Shown here: positions 1-6,095 of the stretch, piece by piece
Layout: each line of letters opens with the position of its first letter
Numbering within the stretch: the stretch's first letter is position 1
DNA from: RYN-431 sp036388295
Lineage (GTDB): Bacteria > Planctomycetota > Phycisphaerae > Tepidisphaerales > Tepidisphaeraceae
Assembly: GCA_036388295.1 (NCBI GenBank)
Contig: DASVSC010000006.1
Coordinates: forward strand, 1 to 17,523
DNA: 17,523 bases
Direction of reading: 5' to 3'
Translations under genes and position numbers: made by a program
Notes under the pieces: model-generated
Databases searched by the model: none
What the model saw: the letters and a program-made list of their open reading frames with translations, nothing else
Told to the model about the DNA's origin: nothing

Positions 1-1254
1 AGCATCCGCGGCTGGCAGGCGATCAATGAGTCGGACATGCTGCTGATCCCCGTGGCCCACACGGCCCGCGTCGACCCGTTCTTCGCCCACCCGACGCTCG
101 TGCTGATCTGCGACGTGCGCGACCCGATTACCAAAAAGGAATACAGCCGCGACCCGCGCTCGATCGCGCGCAAGTGCGTGGCGCACCTGCAGAAGTCGGG
201 CATCGCTGACTGCGCGAACTTCGGGCCGGAGTTGGAGTTCTTCGTCTTCGACCACGCCTGGTACGACCAGGGGACGAACTTCGCCAAGTATTACGTCGGC
301 AGCCGCGAAGGCATCTGGGGCCGCGGCGAGGAATCTAAGGACAACCGCGGCTATCACGTCCGGCTGAAAGAGGGCTATTTCCCCTGCCCGCCGATGGACA
401 CGCTGCAGGATTTGCGGTCGGAGATGGTGAAGGTGCTGGTAGACATGGGCGTGCCGGTCGAGGCCCACCACCACGAAGTGGCCACCGGCGGGCAGTGCGA
501 AATCGACATGCGCTACCAGGACCTCGTGACGATGGCCGACAACGTCATGATGTACAAATACGTGGCCAAGAACGTGGCCGCGCGGCACGGGAAGGTGGCC
601 ACGTTTATGCCTAAGCCGTTGTTCGAAGACAACGGCAGCGGCATGCACGTGCACTTCAGTTTGTGGAAAGACGGCAAGCCGCTCTTCGCCGGCAATCGCT
701 ACGCGGGCATGAGCGAAATGGGCTTGCACGCCATCGGCGGCATCCTGCGGCACGCCCCGGCCCTGTGCGCCTTGTGCAACCCGACGACCAACAGCTACAA
801 GCGCCTGGTGCCCGGCTATGAGGCGCCGGTCAACCTCGTCTACAGCAGCCGAAACCGGTCGGCCGCCGTGCGCATTCCGATGTACAGCGAAAAGCCGAAA
901 ACCAAGCGCCTGGAGTTCCGCTCGCCTGACAGCAGCTGCAATCCGTATCTGGCGTTCAGCGCGATCACGATGGCCGCCATAGACGGCATCAAGAACAAGA
1001 TCGATCCCGGCGAGCCCGTCGATCGCAATCTCTACGAGCTGCCCCCCGACGAGCTGGCAAAAATTGCGACGGCCCCGACGTCGCTGGAAGAAGCGCTCAA
1101 CACGCTCGAGCAGGACCACGACTTCCTGCTGGAAGGCGGCGTCTTCACCGCCGACGTGATCCATTACTGGATCAAGTACAAGCGCGAGAACGAGGTCGAC
1201 GCCATCCGCGTCCGGCCGCACCCGTACGAGTTCTGCATGTATTTCGATATCTAA
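1..1254 (+). CDS. glnA: Glutamine synthetase type I, N-terminally cut by window edge
   Basis: This enzyme condenses ammonium and glutamate into glutamine with ATP, in the cytoplasm. The frame is open from base 1 (SIRGWQAINESDMLLIP), which in GlnA lies about 50 residues from the N-terminus, so only the beginning is missing; 417 codons are visible. Family landmarks in order are EFFVFD (metal-ligand Glu), HHHEVATGGQCEID (two metal-ligand Glu), NGSGMHVHFS (metal-ligand His), NPTTNSYKRLVPGYEAPVNL, SSRNRSAAVRIP (ATP/glutamate Arg) and KRLEFRSPDSSCNPY. NLYELPPDE carries the Tyr that is adenylylated in the GSI-beta subclass, so GlnE-type control is possible but not shown. The stop TAA is followed by a strong hairpin. 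The neighbours are unrelated and no nitrogen regulator gene is in view. Confidence 0.96.
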   Translation, partial: SIRGWQAINESDMLLIPVAHTARVDPFFAHPTLVLICDVRDPITKKEYSRDPRSIARKCVAHLQKSGIADCANFGPELEFFVFDHAWYDQGTNFAKYYVGSREGIWGRGEESKDNRGYHVRLKEGYFPCPPMDTLQDLRSEMVKVLVDMGVPVEAHHHEVATGGQCEIDMRYQDLVTMADNVMMYKYVAKNVAARHGKVATFMPKPLFEDNGSGMHVHFSLWKDGKPLFAGNRYAGMSEMGLHAIGGILRHAPALCALCNPTTNSYKRLVPGYEAPVNLVYSSRNRSAAVRIPMYSEKPKTKRLEFRSPDSSCNPYLAFSAITMAAIDGIKNKIDPGEPVDRNLYELPPDELAKIATAPTSLEEALNTLEQDHDFLLEGGVFTADVIHYWIKYKRENEVDAIRVRPHPYEFCMYFDI

Positions 1255-1413
1255 GAGGGTAAAGGGGAGAGGTGTAAGGCGTAAGGAAACGCAGAAAGCC
1301 GCGGCCGCGTGATTGACTCACGCGGCCGCGGCTCTTTGTTGCTAGCTGATTGAAGAATTGCGAGAGGGATGAAGCGTTCAGCGGTCTTACTTACGCCTTA
1401 CGCCTTTACCCTC
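1255..1413. repeat. Nested inverted repeats between converging genes
   Basis: Two further inverted pairs enclose the central hairpin. GAGGGTAAAGG at 1255-1265 pairs with CCTTTACCCTC at 1403-1413, and GTAAGGCGTAAG at 1274-1285 pairs with CTTACGCCTTAC at 1390-1401. Each gene therefore ends beside its own copy of a GTAAGGCGT-type repeat in its own orientation. This resembles a small dispersed repeat present twice in opposite orientation. The rest of the 164-base interval shows no gene. Confidence 0.6.
1297..1344 (+). terminator. Strong hairpin, probable glnA terminator
   Basis: A perfect 16-bp inverted repeat (arms 1297-1312 and 1318-1333, loop ttgac) lies 42 bases after the glnA stop and is followed by ctttgttgct, a modest T-rich run. 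As the gene on the other side converges, the same stem could serve it too, but the A-rich side is weak. It could also be a dispersed palindromic repeat. Confidence 0.65.
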
Positions 1414-1418
1414 ACGCC

Positions 1419-1793
1419 TTACTTCTTCTCTGCCATCTGCTTGATCTTGGCGGCATAGTTCGCGCCCACTTCGGGGCTGCCGACCTTGCCGACGGTCACG
1501 TACAGGTCGCTGCCGTTGTTGGTCTTGGTGATCTTGGCCTGGATCTTGGTCTTGTCGGCAGTCAGGCCCGAGGCCATGCCGTCGAGCTTGGTCGATTCGG
1601 CGCTGACGTCGGTCAGCTTGTCCTCTTCGAACACCGACCTGGCGGCGGCGGTGGTGGTCTCGACGTCGGCCGAGATGCTTACCGACTGTGTGCGGTAGGT
1701 GCTGGTCACGCCTTCCTGCGAGCGTGAGGCACAACCGACACCGACGATCGACACCAGCAGGGCGGCCGAGAGGCCACGGATTGCGTTCTTCAT
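1419..1793 (-). CDS. DUF3568-type small lipoprotein
   Basis: A 124-aa protein that matches my recollection of the DUF3568 pattern: a lipoprotein signal, then a small alpha/beta domain with TYRTQSVSISADVETTTAAA, an FEEDKLTDVSAESTKLDG block, ASGLTADKTK, and an ending VGKVGSPEVGANYAAKIKQ. The signal peptide is residues 1-20 with Cys21 in VGVGC; Gly at -3 is not the usual Leu, so the lipobox is slightly atypical. The predicted location is lipid-anchored on the periplasmic side. Function in this family is not established to my knowledge. The start is well supported: AAGGAG lies 6 bases before the ATG. It is a single-gene unit, converging on glnA. Longer frames on the opposite strand here look like shadows. 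Confidence 0.82.
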   Translation of the reverse strand: MKNAIRGLSAALLVSIVGVGCASRSQEGVTSTYRTQSVSISADVETTTAAARSVFEEDKLTDVSAESTKLDGMASGLTADKTKIQAKITKTNNGSDLYVTVGKVGSPEVGANYAAKIKQMAEKK

Positions 1794-1799
1794 TTTAGT

Positions 1800-1805
1800 C
1801 TCCTT
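1800..1805 (-). promoter_or_regulatory. Ribosome binding site AAGGAG
   Basis: AAGGAG is separated by six bases (actaaa) from the ATG at 1793. It is one of only two consensus sites in this window and fixes the lipoprotein start. Farther upstream in the leader a 7-bp hairpin (arms 1823-1829 and 1834-1840) is visible. Confidence 0.8.
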
Positions 1806-1894
1806 CGACTGAAAATTCGTTCGCGACGGACGCCCGTCGCTCTAGCGACTGTAGGCCCGTTAAGTGCCGATGTGTACTGGTGCGCCCAAACGCC

Positions 1895-1924
1895 TTGAGC
1901 GGGCGCGCCGGCGAGTGCTACGAT
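1895..1924 (+). promoter_or_regulatory. Probable sigma-70-like promoter for the 1947 gene
   Basis: TTGAGC at 1895-1900, an 18-base spacer, then TACGAT at 1919-1924 with an extended TG at 1916-1917. The start site would be near 1931, giving a leader of about 16 bases. Four of six bases match consensus in each hexamer. Confidence 0.45.
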
Positions 1925-1946
1925 CGGCCTACAGGAAAGGCCGATC
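1922..1946 (+). promoter_or_regulatory. Perfect palindrome abutting the start codon
   Basis: GATCGGCCT (1922-1930), a 7-base centre ACAGGAA, and AGGCCGATC (1938-1946) form a perfect 9-bp inverted repeat. Its last base is immediately before the ATG at 1947. It overlaps the last bases of the proposed -10 box and contains the AGGA/AGG ribosome-binding stretch. With a start site near 1931 only the right arm would be in the RNA, which favours a DNA operator. If transcription starts upstream, the repeat would instead fold as a hairpin over the ribosome site. Confidence 0.5.
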
Positions 1947-2381
1947 ATGCTCAACGACATCAAGACGCCGCCGCCCCAGCCCGCCGACCCGAATGCCGCC
2001 GGTCCGGCAGGCGGGCCGCCGCCGGCCGCCGTGCCGCCGAGCGGTGACATTCCGGGCGTGTTGAACGGCGTCGGGCCGTCGCCGTCCATTCGTCCGGACG
2101 AGGTCACCCGTGCGATCGACCCGACGGCCCCGGATTCGGGCCACATCCCGCGCAACCCACTCGTACAGCCGCACGCCCACGTCCGCCCGCACGTCGATCC
2201 GACGGAGCCCGGCTTGCACAAGACGCGCGTGATGGGCGAGCGGACGCACCTTGAGCCGGAATACGCCATGCCGCTGGAAGACCGCGGCAGCTTCTTCAGC
2301 CTGACGCTGTCCGCGATCGTGGTCGGCGTGTTCAGCCTGCTGCTGCTGGTCCTCTGGTGGACGCTGTTCCGCACGGCGTAA
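1947..2381 (+). CDS. Proline-rich protein with single C-terminal membrane anchor
   Basis: A 144-aa protein I do not recognise. Residues 1-50 are rich in Pro, Ala and Gly (PPPQPADPNAAGPAGGPPP), and residues 60-105 are polar with His and Pro. Residues 117-141 form one strong hydrophobic helix (LTLSAIVVGVFSLLLLVLWW) followed by only FRTA. With no signal peptide this is a tail-anchored topology, with a long, probably disordered cytoplasmic arm. The start is supported by AGGAAAGG spaced 6 bases before the ATG and by the adjacent promoter. The gene converges on the STN-repeat gene with 3 bases between the stop codons. A partner-tethering role would be inference only. The opposite-strand frame over this gene is Arg/Ser/Gly-rich and looks like a shadow. 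Confidence 0.72.
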   Translation: MLNDIKTPPPQPADPNAAGPAGGPPPAAVPPSGDIPGVLNGVGPSPSIRPDEVTRAIDPTAPDSGHIPRNPLVQPHAHVRPHVDPTEPGLHKTRVMGERTHLEPEYAMPLEDRGSFFSLTLSAIVVGVFSLLLLVLWWTLFRTA

Positions 2382-2384
2382 GCG

Positions 2385-3512
2385 TCACCCGTCCGAGGCT
2401 TGCGTGGTCGGCTTGAAGCCTTCTTTTTTCATCTGCTCGCGCAGGCCGTTGATCGTTTTCGCTTTTTTCGCCTGCAGGTACTGCAACACGTCCGGCGGCA
2501 GTTCATTCTCCGGCAGCAGGATCTGCAGGCCGTTGTCGAGCATCACGATGCCCGCGACGCGTTCGGGCCGCCGGGCGACGGGGTTGGACGCGGGGTTCCA
2601 AACGTACACGCCGCCGTCACTCTGCACGTAGTGCAGGCCGGTGAAGGCGGCGATGCTTTCCATCGCCTGGCGTGTGGACGCGTTTTCCAATTCCAGCTTG
2701 ATGACGCGGGATTCCGGCGCGACGCGCTGCACCGCGCCCGGTTCGATGGAGAACTCGACGCCGCTGAGCCGGGCCAGTTCGGTCAGCACTTGCGCCACGT
2801 CGACGCCGTTGAAGCGGACGGTGATCGGCCGGCTGAGCAGGTTCTGGACGAGTTGTTCTTTCTGAACGACCACGACGGTTCGGCCGGACGGGTACCACGT
2901 CGCTCGGGTCTGGCGGTGCATTTCCTCGAGGGCCGACAGGTACGACGCGCCGCGCGGCAGGCGCACGGTCTGCTTGCCGACGTCTTCCGTCACGCGGCCG
3001 TCGATGACGTAGTTCGTCTTCGCGGCCGCTAAGCCGCTGTCGATATCGGTCGACAGTTTTTCCATCGTCACCAGGGCCTTGGTGTCCGGGTACGGGAGCG
3101 ACGCCAGTACGTCCAGCGCTGTGAGCTCATCCACCGTGCAGCGCCGGGCCAGCCGCGTGAGGGCCGGCATCGGGTGCAGTTCGACGGCTTGATCGCCGAC
3201 GATGAACCGCAGGCCGAGTTTGGCGGTGATTGCCGTCAGGGCCTGGCGCAGCGTCTGGTTGCTGATCTTGGCCGTCAGCTTCGTTTGGTCGCCCCAGGGA
3301 AGGATGTCGTAGACCGTTGACGACGCACGGATCGGGACGGCCGTTTTTTCTTCGATCGTCTGCAGCGCCTGCGGCAGCGTCGTGTCGAGGTTCAGGTCGA
3401 TCAGCTTGTCCAAGGCTTCGTTGATCAACGCGCTGCTGCTTTGCGCGACCGCGGTCCGGCCAAGGGCCAGCGTCGACAACGCGAACAGCAGCAGGGCGGG
3501 GCGTGCGTTCAT
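2385..3512 (-). CDS. Exported protein with repeated STN-like (secretin/TonB short N-terminal) modules
   Basis: A 375-aa protein and the last gene of a five-gene operon. Residues 1-23 are a classic signal peptide ending AVA-QS. Two clear STN-like modules follow: residues ~41-112 (TTLPQALQTIEEKT, then LTAKISNQTLRQALTAITAKLGLRFIV) and ~228-306 (RPITVRFNGVDVAQVLTELARLSGVEF, then IKLELENASTRQAMESIAAFTGLHYV). A partial unit lies near 172-217. In secretins and TonB receptors such modules are periplasmic docking domains, but no secretin or barrel domain follows here. The protein is therefore probably a soluble periplasmic scaffold or adaptor; that role is inference. The ATG lies 4 bases after the methyltransferase stop, with AAAGG about 12 bases upstream, so it is likely translated from the shared transcript. 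Confidence 0.75.
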   Translation of the reverse strand: MNARPALLLFALSTLALGRTAVAQSSSALINEALDKLIDLNLDTTLPQALQTIEEKTAVPIRASSTVYDILPWGDQTKLTAKISNQTLRQALTAITAKLGLRFIVGDQAVELHPMPALTRLARRCTVDELTALDVLASLPYPDTKALVTMEKLSTDIDSGLAAAKTNYVIDGRVTEDVGKQTVRLPRGASYLSALEEMHRQTRATWYPSGRTVVVVQKEQLVQNLLSRPITVRFNGVDVAQVLTELARLSGVEFSIEPGAVQRVAPESRVIKLELENASTRQAMESIAAFTGLHYVQSDGGVYVWNPASNPVARRPERVAGIVMLDNGLQILLPENELPPDVLQYLQAKKAKTINGLREQMKKEGFKPTTQASDG

Positions 3513-3516
3513 GCCG

Positions 3517-4074
3517 TTAGGATAAGCCTTTCGCCGCCGGTTGCACGGCGTACAAGCGGGCGCGAACGCGGTCGAGCAGCCGTTCGTGCGTCAGGCCCCA
3601 GCCCCACGCCGGCTCCAGGTCGGGCCGTTTGTGCGGCGTCAGGATCAATAATTGGCCTGTCACCTCCGCGAGCGCCCAACACAGCGTCGGCAGCCGGGAC
3701 GGTTCCACCAGGTGCATCGCGAAGCTGCAAACGATCAGCGAATACCGCCTGCCCTGCAGGCCGCCGGCGGCGATGGCTTCGAACGTCATCTTCTCGCACG
3801 CCCGCCCCGTGCGCCCTTCGTAGGCGACGGCGGTGAACGGGTCGATGGCCGCGATGGCTTGTGCGGAAGAATGCAGCGCCAGTGTCACCTCGCCACTGCC
3901 CGCCGCCAAATCCAGCACGTTCGTCAGGTCGACCGGCCACTCGCGGGCGACGGCTTGGAGAAGGTCGGAAACGATGGCTTCATGCGGGTTACGATATTCG
4001 GTGCCGAACTGCTGGTAGTACCCGCGGGTGCCGTGATCGACGTAGGCGTCGTGGATGGAAGCGGGTTTTTCCAT
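3517..4074 (-). CDS. Class I SAM-dependent methyltransferase
   Basis: A 185-aa protein whose substrate cannot be read from sequence. The SAM-binding motif I is VLDLAAGSGEVTLAL (about residues 51-65), followed by the acidic post-I AIDPF and then RYSLIVCSFAMHLVEPSRLP and LLILTPHKRPDL, a Methyltransf_11/25-like arrangement. The start was placed at MEKPASIHDAYVDHG because the next ~35 residues (TRGYYQQFGTEYRNPHEAIVSDLL) read as structured protein leading into the Rossmann fold; AGGTGA lies about 10 bases upstream. The frame is open 39 codons farther up, but that part reads as a shadow of the previous gene. Its first 151 bases overlap the C-terminal codons of that gene in another frame, which is unusual. 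Confidence 0.8.
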   Translation of the reverse strand: MEKPASIHDAYVDHGTRGYYQQFGTEYRNPHEAIVSDLLQAVAREWPVDLTNVLDLAAGSGEVTLALHSSAQAIAAIDPFTAVAYEGRTGRACEKMTFEAIAAGGLQGRRYSLIVCSFAMHLVEPSRLPTLCWALAEVTGQLLILTPHKRPDLEPAWGWGLTHERLLDRVRARLYAVQPAAKGLS

Positions 4075-4946
4075 TGCTTGGTCATCACCTGAACGTAGGA
4101 ATAAAGCAACGAAATAACGGCCACGACGACGCTGACCCACAGCGTGATCTTCAGAATGCGGATGCGGTTGGCGATTTCCTTGTCGCGCCATTCGGCCAGG
4201 CGGCGGTCGATTTCGTCGAGCTTGCGGTCGATGCGGGCTTCGATCTCGTCCAGCTTCTGATTGACGTACGTGTCCGCCTGGCGCTTCACGCGGTTGGCGA
4301 TGCCGCTGAAGAAGCCGGCCTCTTCGATTTCTTCGCGCAGCGCCTGCTGGCGCGGCCCGGCGTCAACAGGGCGGGGGCCCGTTGTGGTTTGACCTGGCGG
4401 TGGCAGGGCGGTGGCAGTAGCGCCGGCGGCGGGCGCGGTGGTTTCGTCGCCGATGATGCGTTGAATGCGCTTGCCGACCCAGCCGCGGGTTTTGCGCTTG
4501 AGCTTGCTGTACAAGCCTTCCTGGCTTTTCAGTTGCTTGACCAGCTCCTCGCGGCTTTTGACGCCGTCGAGTTCGCAGCCGCGCAGCAGCGCCAGCGCCA
4601 GCAGGCCGCGGTCGCTCAGGCCGCTGAAGCGCATCGAGCGGTTCTGCACGATCTCGATCGCCAGCTGTTCGTTGGCCGCGCCGACGGGCGGCGTTTTTCC
4701 GGTCCAGTGGATCGCATCGATCAATGCCGCCCGGTCCAGCGAGGCGATCAGCTGGCGGCGCTTGTGAATGGACGAGATCAGTTCGTTCTTGTCCGTGACG
4801 GTCCTGGCGTCCAGGCCGAACTCTTCGGCGATCGTACGCAGCTCTTCGATCGGCAGGTCGCCCAGCTGTTGCCGGGGCGGCGTATGGACCGCCAGTGGAA
4901 CGGGCAGTTGCGAGGCGGCTTGCGTTGGCGGCGTCAGTTCGGTCAT
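3924..4946 (-). CDS. Coiled-coil membrane protein with tandem Rho_N/SAP-like segments
   Basis: A 340-aa protein I do not recognise as a named family. Residues ~28-61 (GDLPIEELRTIAEEFGLDA, then DKNELISSIHKR) resemble a Rho_N or SAP helix-extended-helix. Residues ~107-141 (GLSDRGLLALALLRGCELDG, then SREELVKQLKS) look like a second, LETM1-RBD-like copy. Residues 165-198 are an Ala/Pro/Thr linker, residues 201-260 a charged coiled coil (KLDEIEARIDRKLDEIDRRL), and residues 264-285 one TM helix. The last 50 residues are low-complexity and are read out of phase from methyltransferase codons. The start ATG overlaps the upstream stop as ATGA, which indicates translational coupling. An upstream ATG-less extension of the frame reads as shadow. 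A membrane tether for a nucleic acid or protein partner is possible but unproven. Confidence 0.7.
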   Translation of the reverse strand: MTELTPPTQAASQLPVPLAVHTPPRQQLGDLPIEELRTIAEEFGLDARTVTDKNELISSIHKRRQLIASLDRAALIDAIHWTGKTPPVGAANEQLAIEIVQNRSMRFSGLSDRGLLALALLRGCELDGVKSREELVKQLKSQEGLYSKLKRKTRGWVGKRIQRIIGDETTAPAAGATATALPPPGQTTTGPRPVDAGPRQQALREEIEEAGFFSGIANRVKRQADTYVNQKLDEIEARIDRKLDEIDRRLAEWRDKEIANRIRILKITLWVSVVVAVISLLYSYVQVMTKQWKNPLPSTTPTSITAPAGTTSSSAPNIVTRMKPSFPTFSKPSPASGRST

Positions 4947-5230
4947 GAGAGAACGCGGTCTATTTTCAGCAAAATCGTATGCGCCCAGAACAGAATCAGG
5001 AACACGATGCCCAGCAGGGCACAAATCAGCACGTCGCCCCAAAAGGTCTTAAACCGCAGCCGCAACCCGTGCACGAGGACGTACTGCCGCAGGATGGAAA
5101 TGTAGCGGTCGTCGGTCATCAGCCACACGTACCAGCTCCACGTCTGCTGCACCGTCACGATCGTGCAATACACACTGACCACGATGAACAGGCCCCAGCG
5201 GAAGAAGTTGAACGGGTCGATGTCGGGCAA
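4943..5230 (-). CDS. Small protein with two membrane helices
   Basis: A 95-aa unrecognised protein. Helix 1 is about residues 9-31 (FRWGLFIVVSVYCTIVTVQ) and helix 2 about residues 64-88 (GDVLICALLGIVFLILFWAH), separated by a roughly 30-residue loop with TDDRYISILRQYVLVHGLRLRFK. A TTG start at 5230 gives MPDIDPFNFFRWG; it lies 3 bases after the yggS stop with GAAGG about 10 bases upstream. No ATG is available before the first helix. Its TGA stop overlaps the next ATG by the four bases ATGA. Its position between yggS and the coiled-coil membrane protein suggests the two membrane proteins are made in fixed ratio and may form a complex. Confidence 0.72.
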   Translation of the reverse strand: MPDIDPFNFFRWGLFIVVSVYCTIVTVQQTWSWYVWLMTDDRYISILRQYVLVHGLRLRFKTFWGDVLICALLGIVFLILFWAHTILLKIDRVLS

Positions 5231-5233
5231 GCG

Positions 5234-6001
5234 TTATTCGCCTTCGTTCTCCGTCGGCGTTTCGCTCCCGAAGATCGCCGAGCCGACGCGGACCATCGTT
5301 GAACCTTCTTCGACCGCGATTTCAAAGTCGTGGCTCATGCCCATCGACAGATGTCGGAACGCCGCGCCGCCGGTTTTCTGCCACTTCATTTCCTCGAACA
5401 CCTCGCGCGTGCGGCGGAAGGCGTTGCGGATCGTCTTTTCGTCGTCGGTCAACTCCGCCATCGTCATCAGGCCGACGAGTTGCAGATTGTCCATTGTGGC
5501 GATCTGCTCGCCCAGGTGCGTGGCCGCCCCGATGGCGACGCCGAACTTCTGCGATTCCTCGCTGGCGTTGAGTTGCATCATGACGTTGACTTTACGATCC
5601 ACCTTCGCGCCGGCCGCGTCGATTTCCTCGGCCAGTCGCAGCGAATCGATCGTGTGAATGCACGCCACCAGCGGTAGCAGCGGCTTGACCTTGTTGCGCT
5701 GCAAATGCCCGATCATGTGCCAGTTCGGCGCTTTGGCCGCCGTCGATTCACTGGCGTGGATGCGTCGACGGCTCTGGACCTCGTTCATCTGCCCGGCCCG
5801 CTGGATCAATTGCTGCACTCGGCCTTCGCCGAGATCGGTTACGCCCAGGGCCACTGCTTCGCGGATCGCTTCCGGCGTGGCCGTCTTGGTGACGGCAATC
5901 AGGGTCACCTCCCGCGCGTCGCGCTTGGCGCGGGCGGCCGCCTGCGCGATCCGCTCCCGAACTGCTTCCAATCGCTCCGCCAACAGCGTCTTCTTCGCCA
6001 C
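5234..6001 (-). CDS. yggS: YggS/PROSC family pyridoxal-phosphate homeostasis protein
   Basis: A 255-aa cytoplasmic protein of the alanine-racemase-like TIM-barrel fold that binds PLP and buffers its level; no catalytic reaction is established for the family. Diagnostic stretches are LIAVTKTATPEAIREAV (PLP lysine near residue 39), LGEGRVQQL, NWHMIGHLQRNKVKPLL, IHTIDSLRLAEEID, LNASEESQKFGV, LVGLMTMAEL and the PLP-phosphate region HLSMGMSHDFEIAVEEGSTMVRVGSAIFG. A roughly 15-residue insert (QSRRRIHASESTAAK) precedes the WHMIGHLQ motif. A GTG start at 6001 is preferred: AAGGAA lies 5 bases upstream and a promoter at about 6031-6058 would start transcription within 25 bases. A TTG farther upstream would put the promoter inside the gene. 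It is the first gene of the operon and divergent from the aldo/keto reductase gene. Confidence 0.93.
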   Translation of the reverse strand: MAKKTLLAERLEAVRERIAQAAARAKRDAREVTLIAVTKTATPEAIREAVALGVTDLGEGRVQQLIQRAGQMNEVQSRRRIHASESTAAKAPNWHMIGHLQRNKVKPLLPLVACIHTIDSLRLAEEIDAAGAKVDRKVNVMMQLNASEESQKFGVAIGAATHLGEQIATMDNLQLVGLMTMAELTDDEKTIRNAFRRTREVFEEMKWQKTGGAAFRHLSMGMSHDFEIAVEEGSTMVRVGSAIFGSETPTENEGE

Positions 6002-6030
6002 TTCGTTTCCTTCCGTGAAACCGAACCCGC

Positions 6031-6058
6031 AGTATAAGCCAAACCCCGCCCGGCCCAA
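6031..6058 (-). promoter_or_regulatory. Probable promoter of the yggS operon
   Basis: On the minus strand, TTGGGC (6058-6053), a 16-base spacer, and TATACT (6036-6031; five of six matches to TATAAT). Predicted transcription begins near 6024, about 22 bases before the GTG start at 6001. This supports GTG over the upstream TTG. Confidence 0.5.
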
Positions 6059-6083
6059 CTGTCGCGCGTCCGGCCGCCGTGCC

Positions 6084-6089
6084 TACGAT
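6084..6089 (+). promoter_or_regulatory. Possible -10 box giving a leaderless mRNA
   Basis: TACGAT ends 6 bases before the ATG of the aldo/keto reductase gene and is the same hexamer proposed for the gene at 1947. No convincing -35 or Shine-Dalgarno is seen. If it is real, transcription would start at or next to the ATG. Confidence 0.25.
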
Positions 6090-6095
6090 GCCGCT

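Noticed and set aside
1790..2374. 194-codon minus-strand frame over the proline-rich gene
   Set aside because: It has no ribosome site and a Ser/Gly/Arg-rich composition. The plus-strand gene has a promoter, a ribosome site and a clear TM helix.
3861..5105. 414-codon plus-strand frame opposite the coiled-coil gene
   Set aside because: The minus-strand genes here have operon spacing, an ATGA junction, TM helices and a SAM motif. The plus frame is an Arg/Ala/Gln-rich shadow.
6002..6058. TTG-initiated extension of yggS
   Set aside because: It contains the TATACT promoter box. The GTG at 6001 has a good ribosome site and yields the normal family N-terminus.
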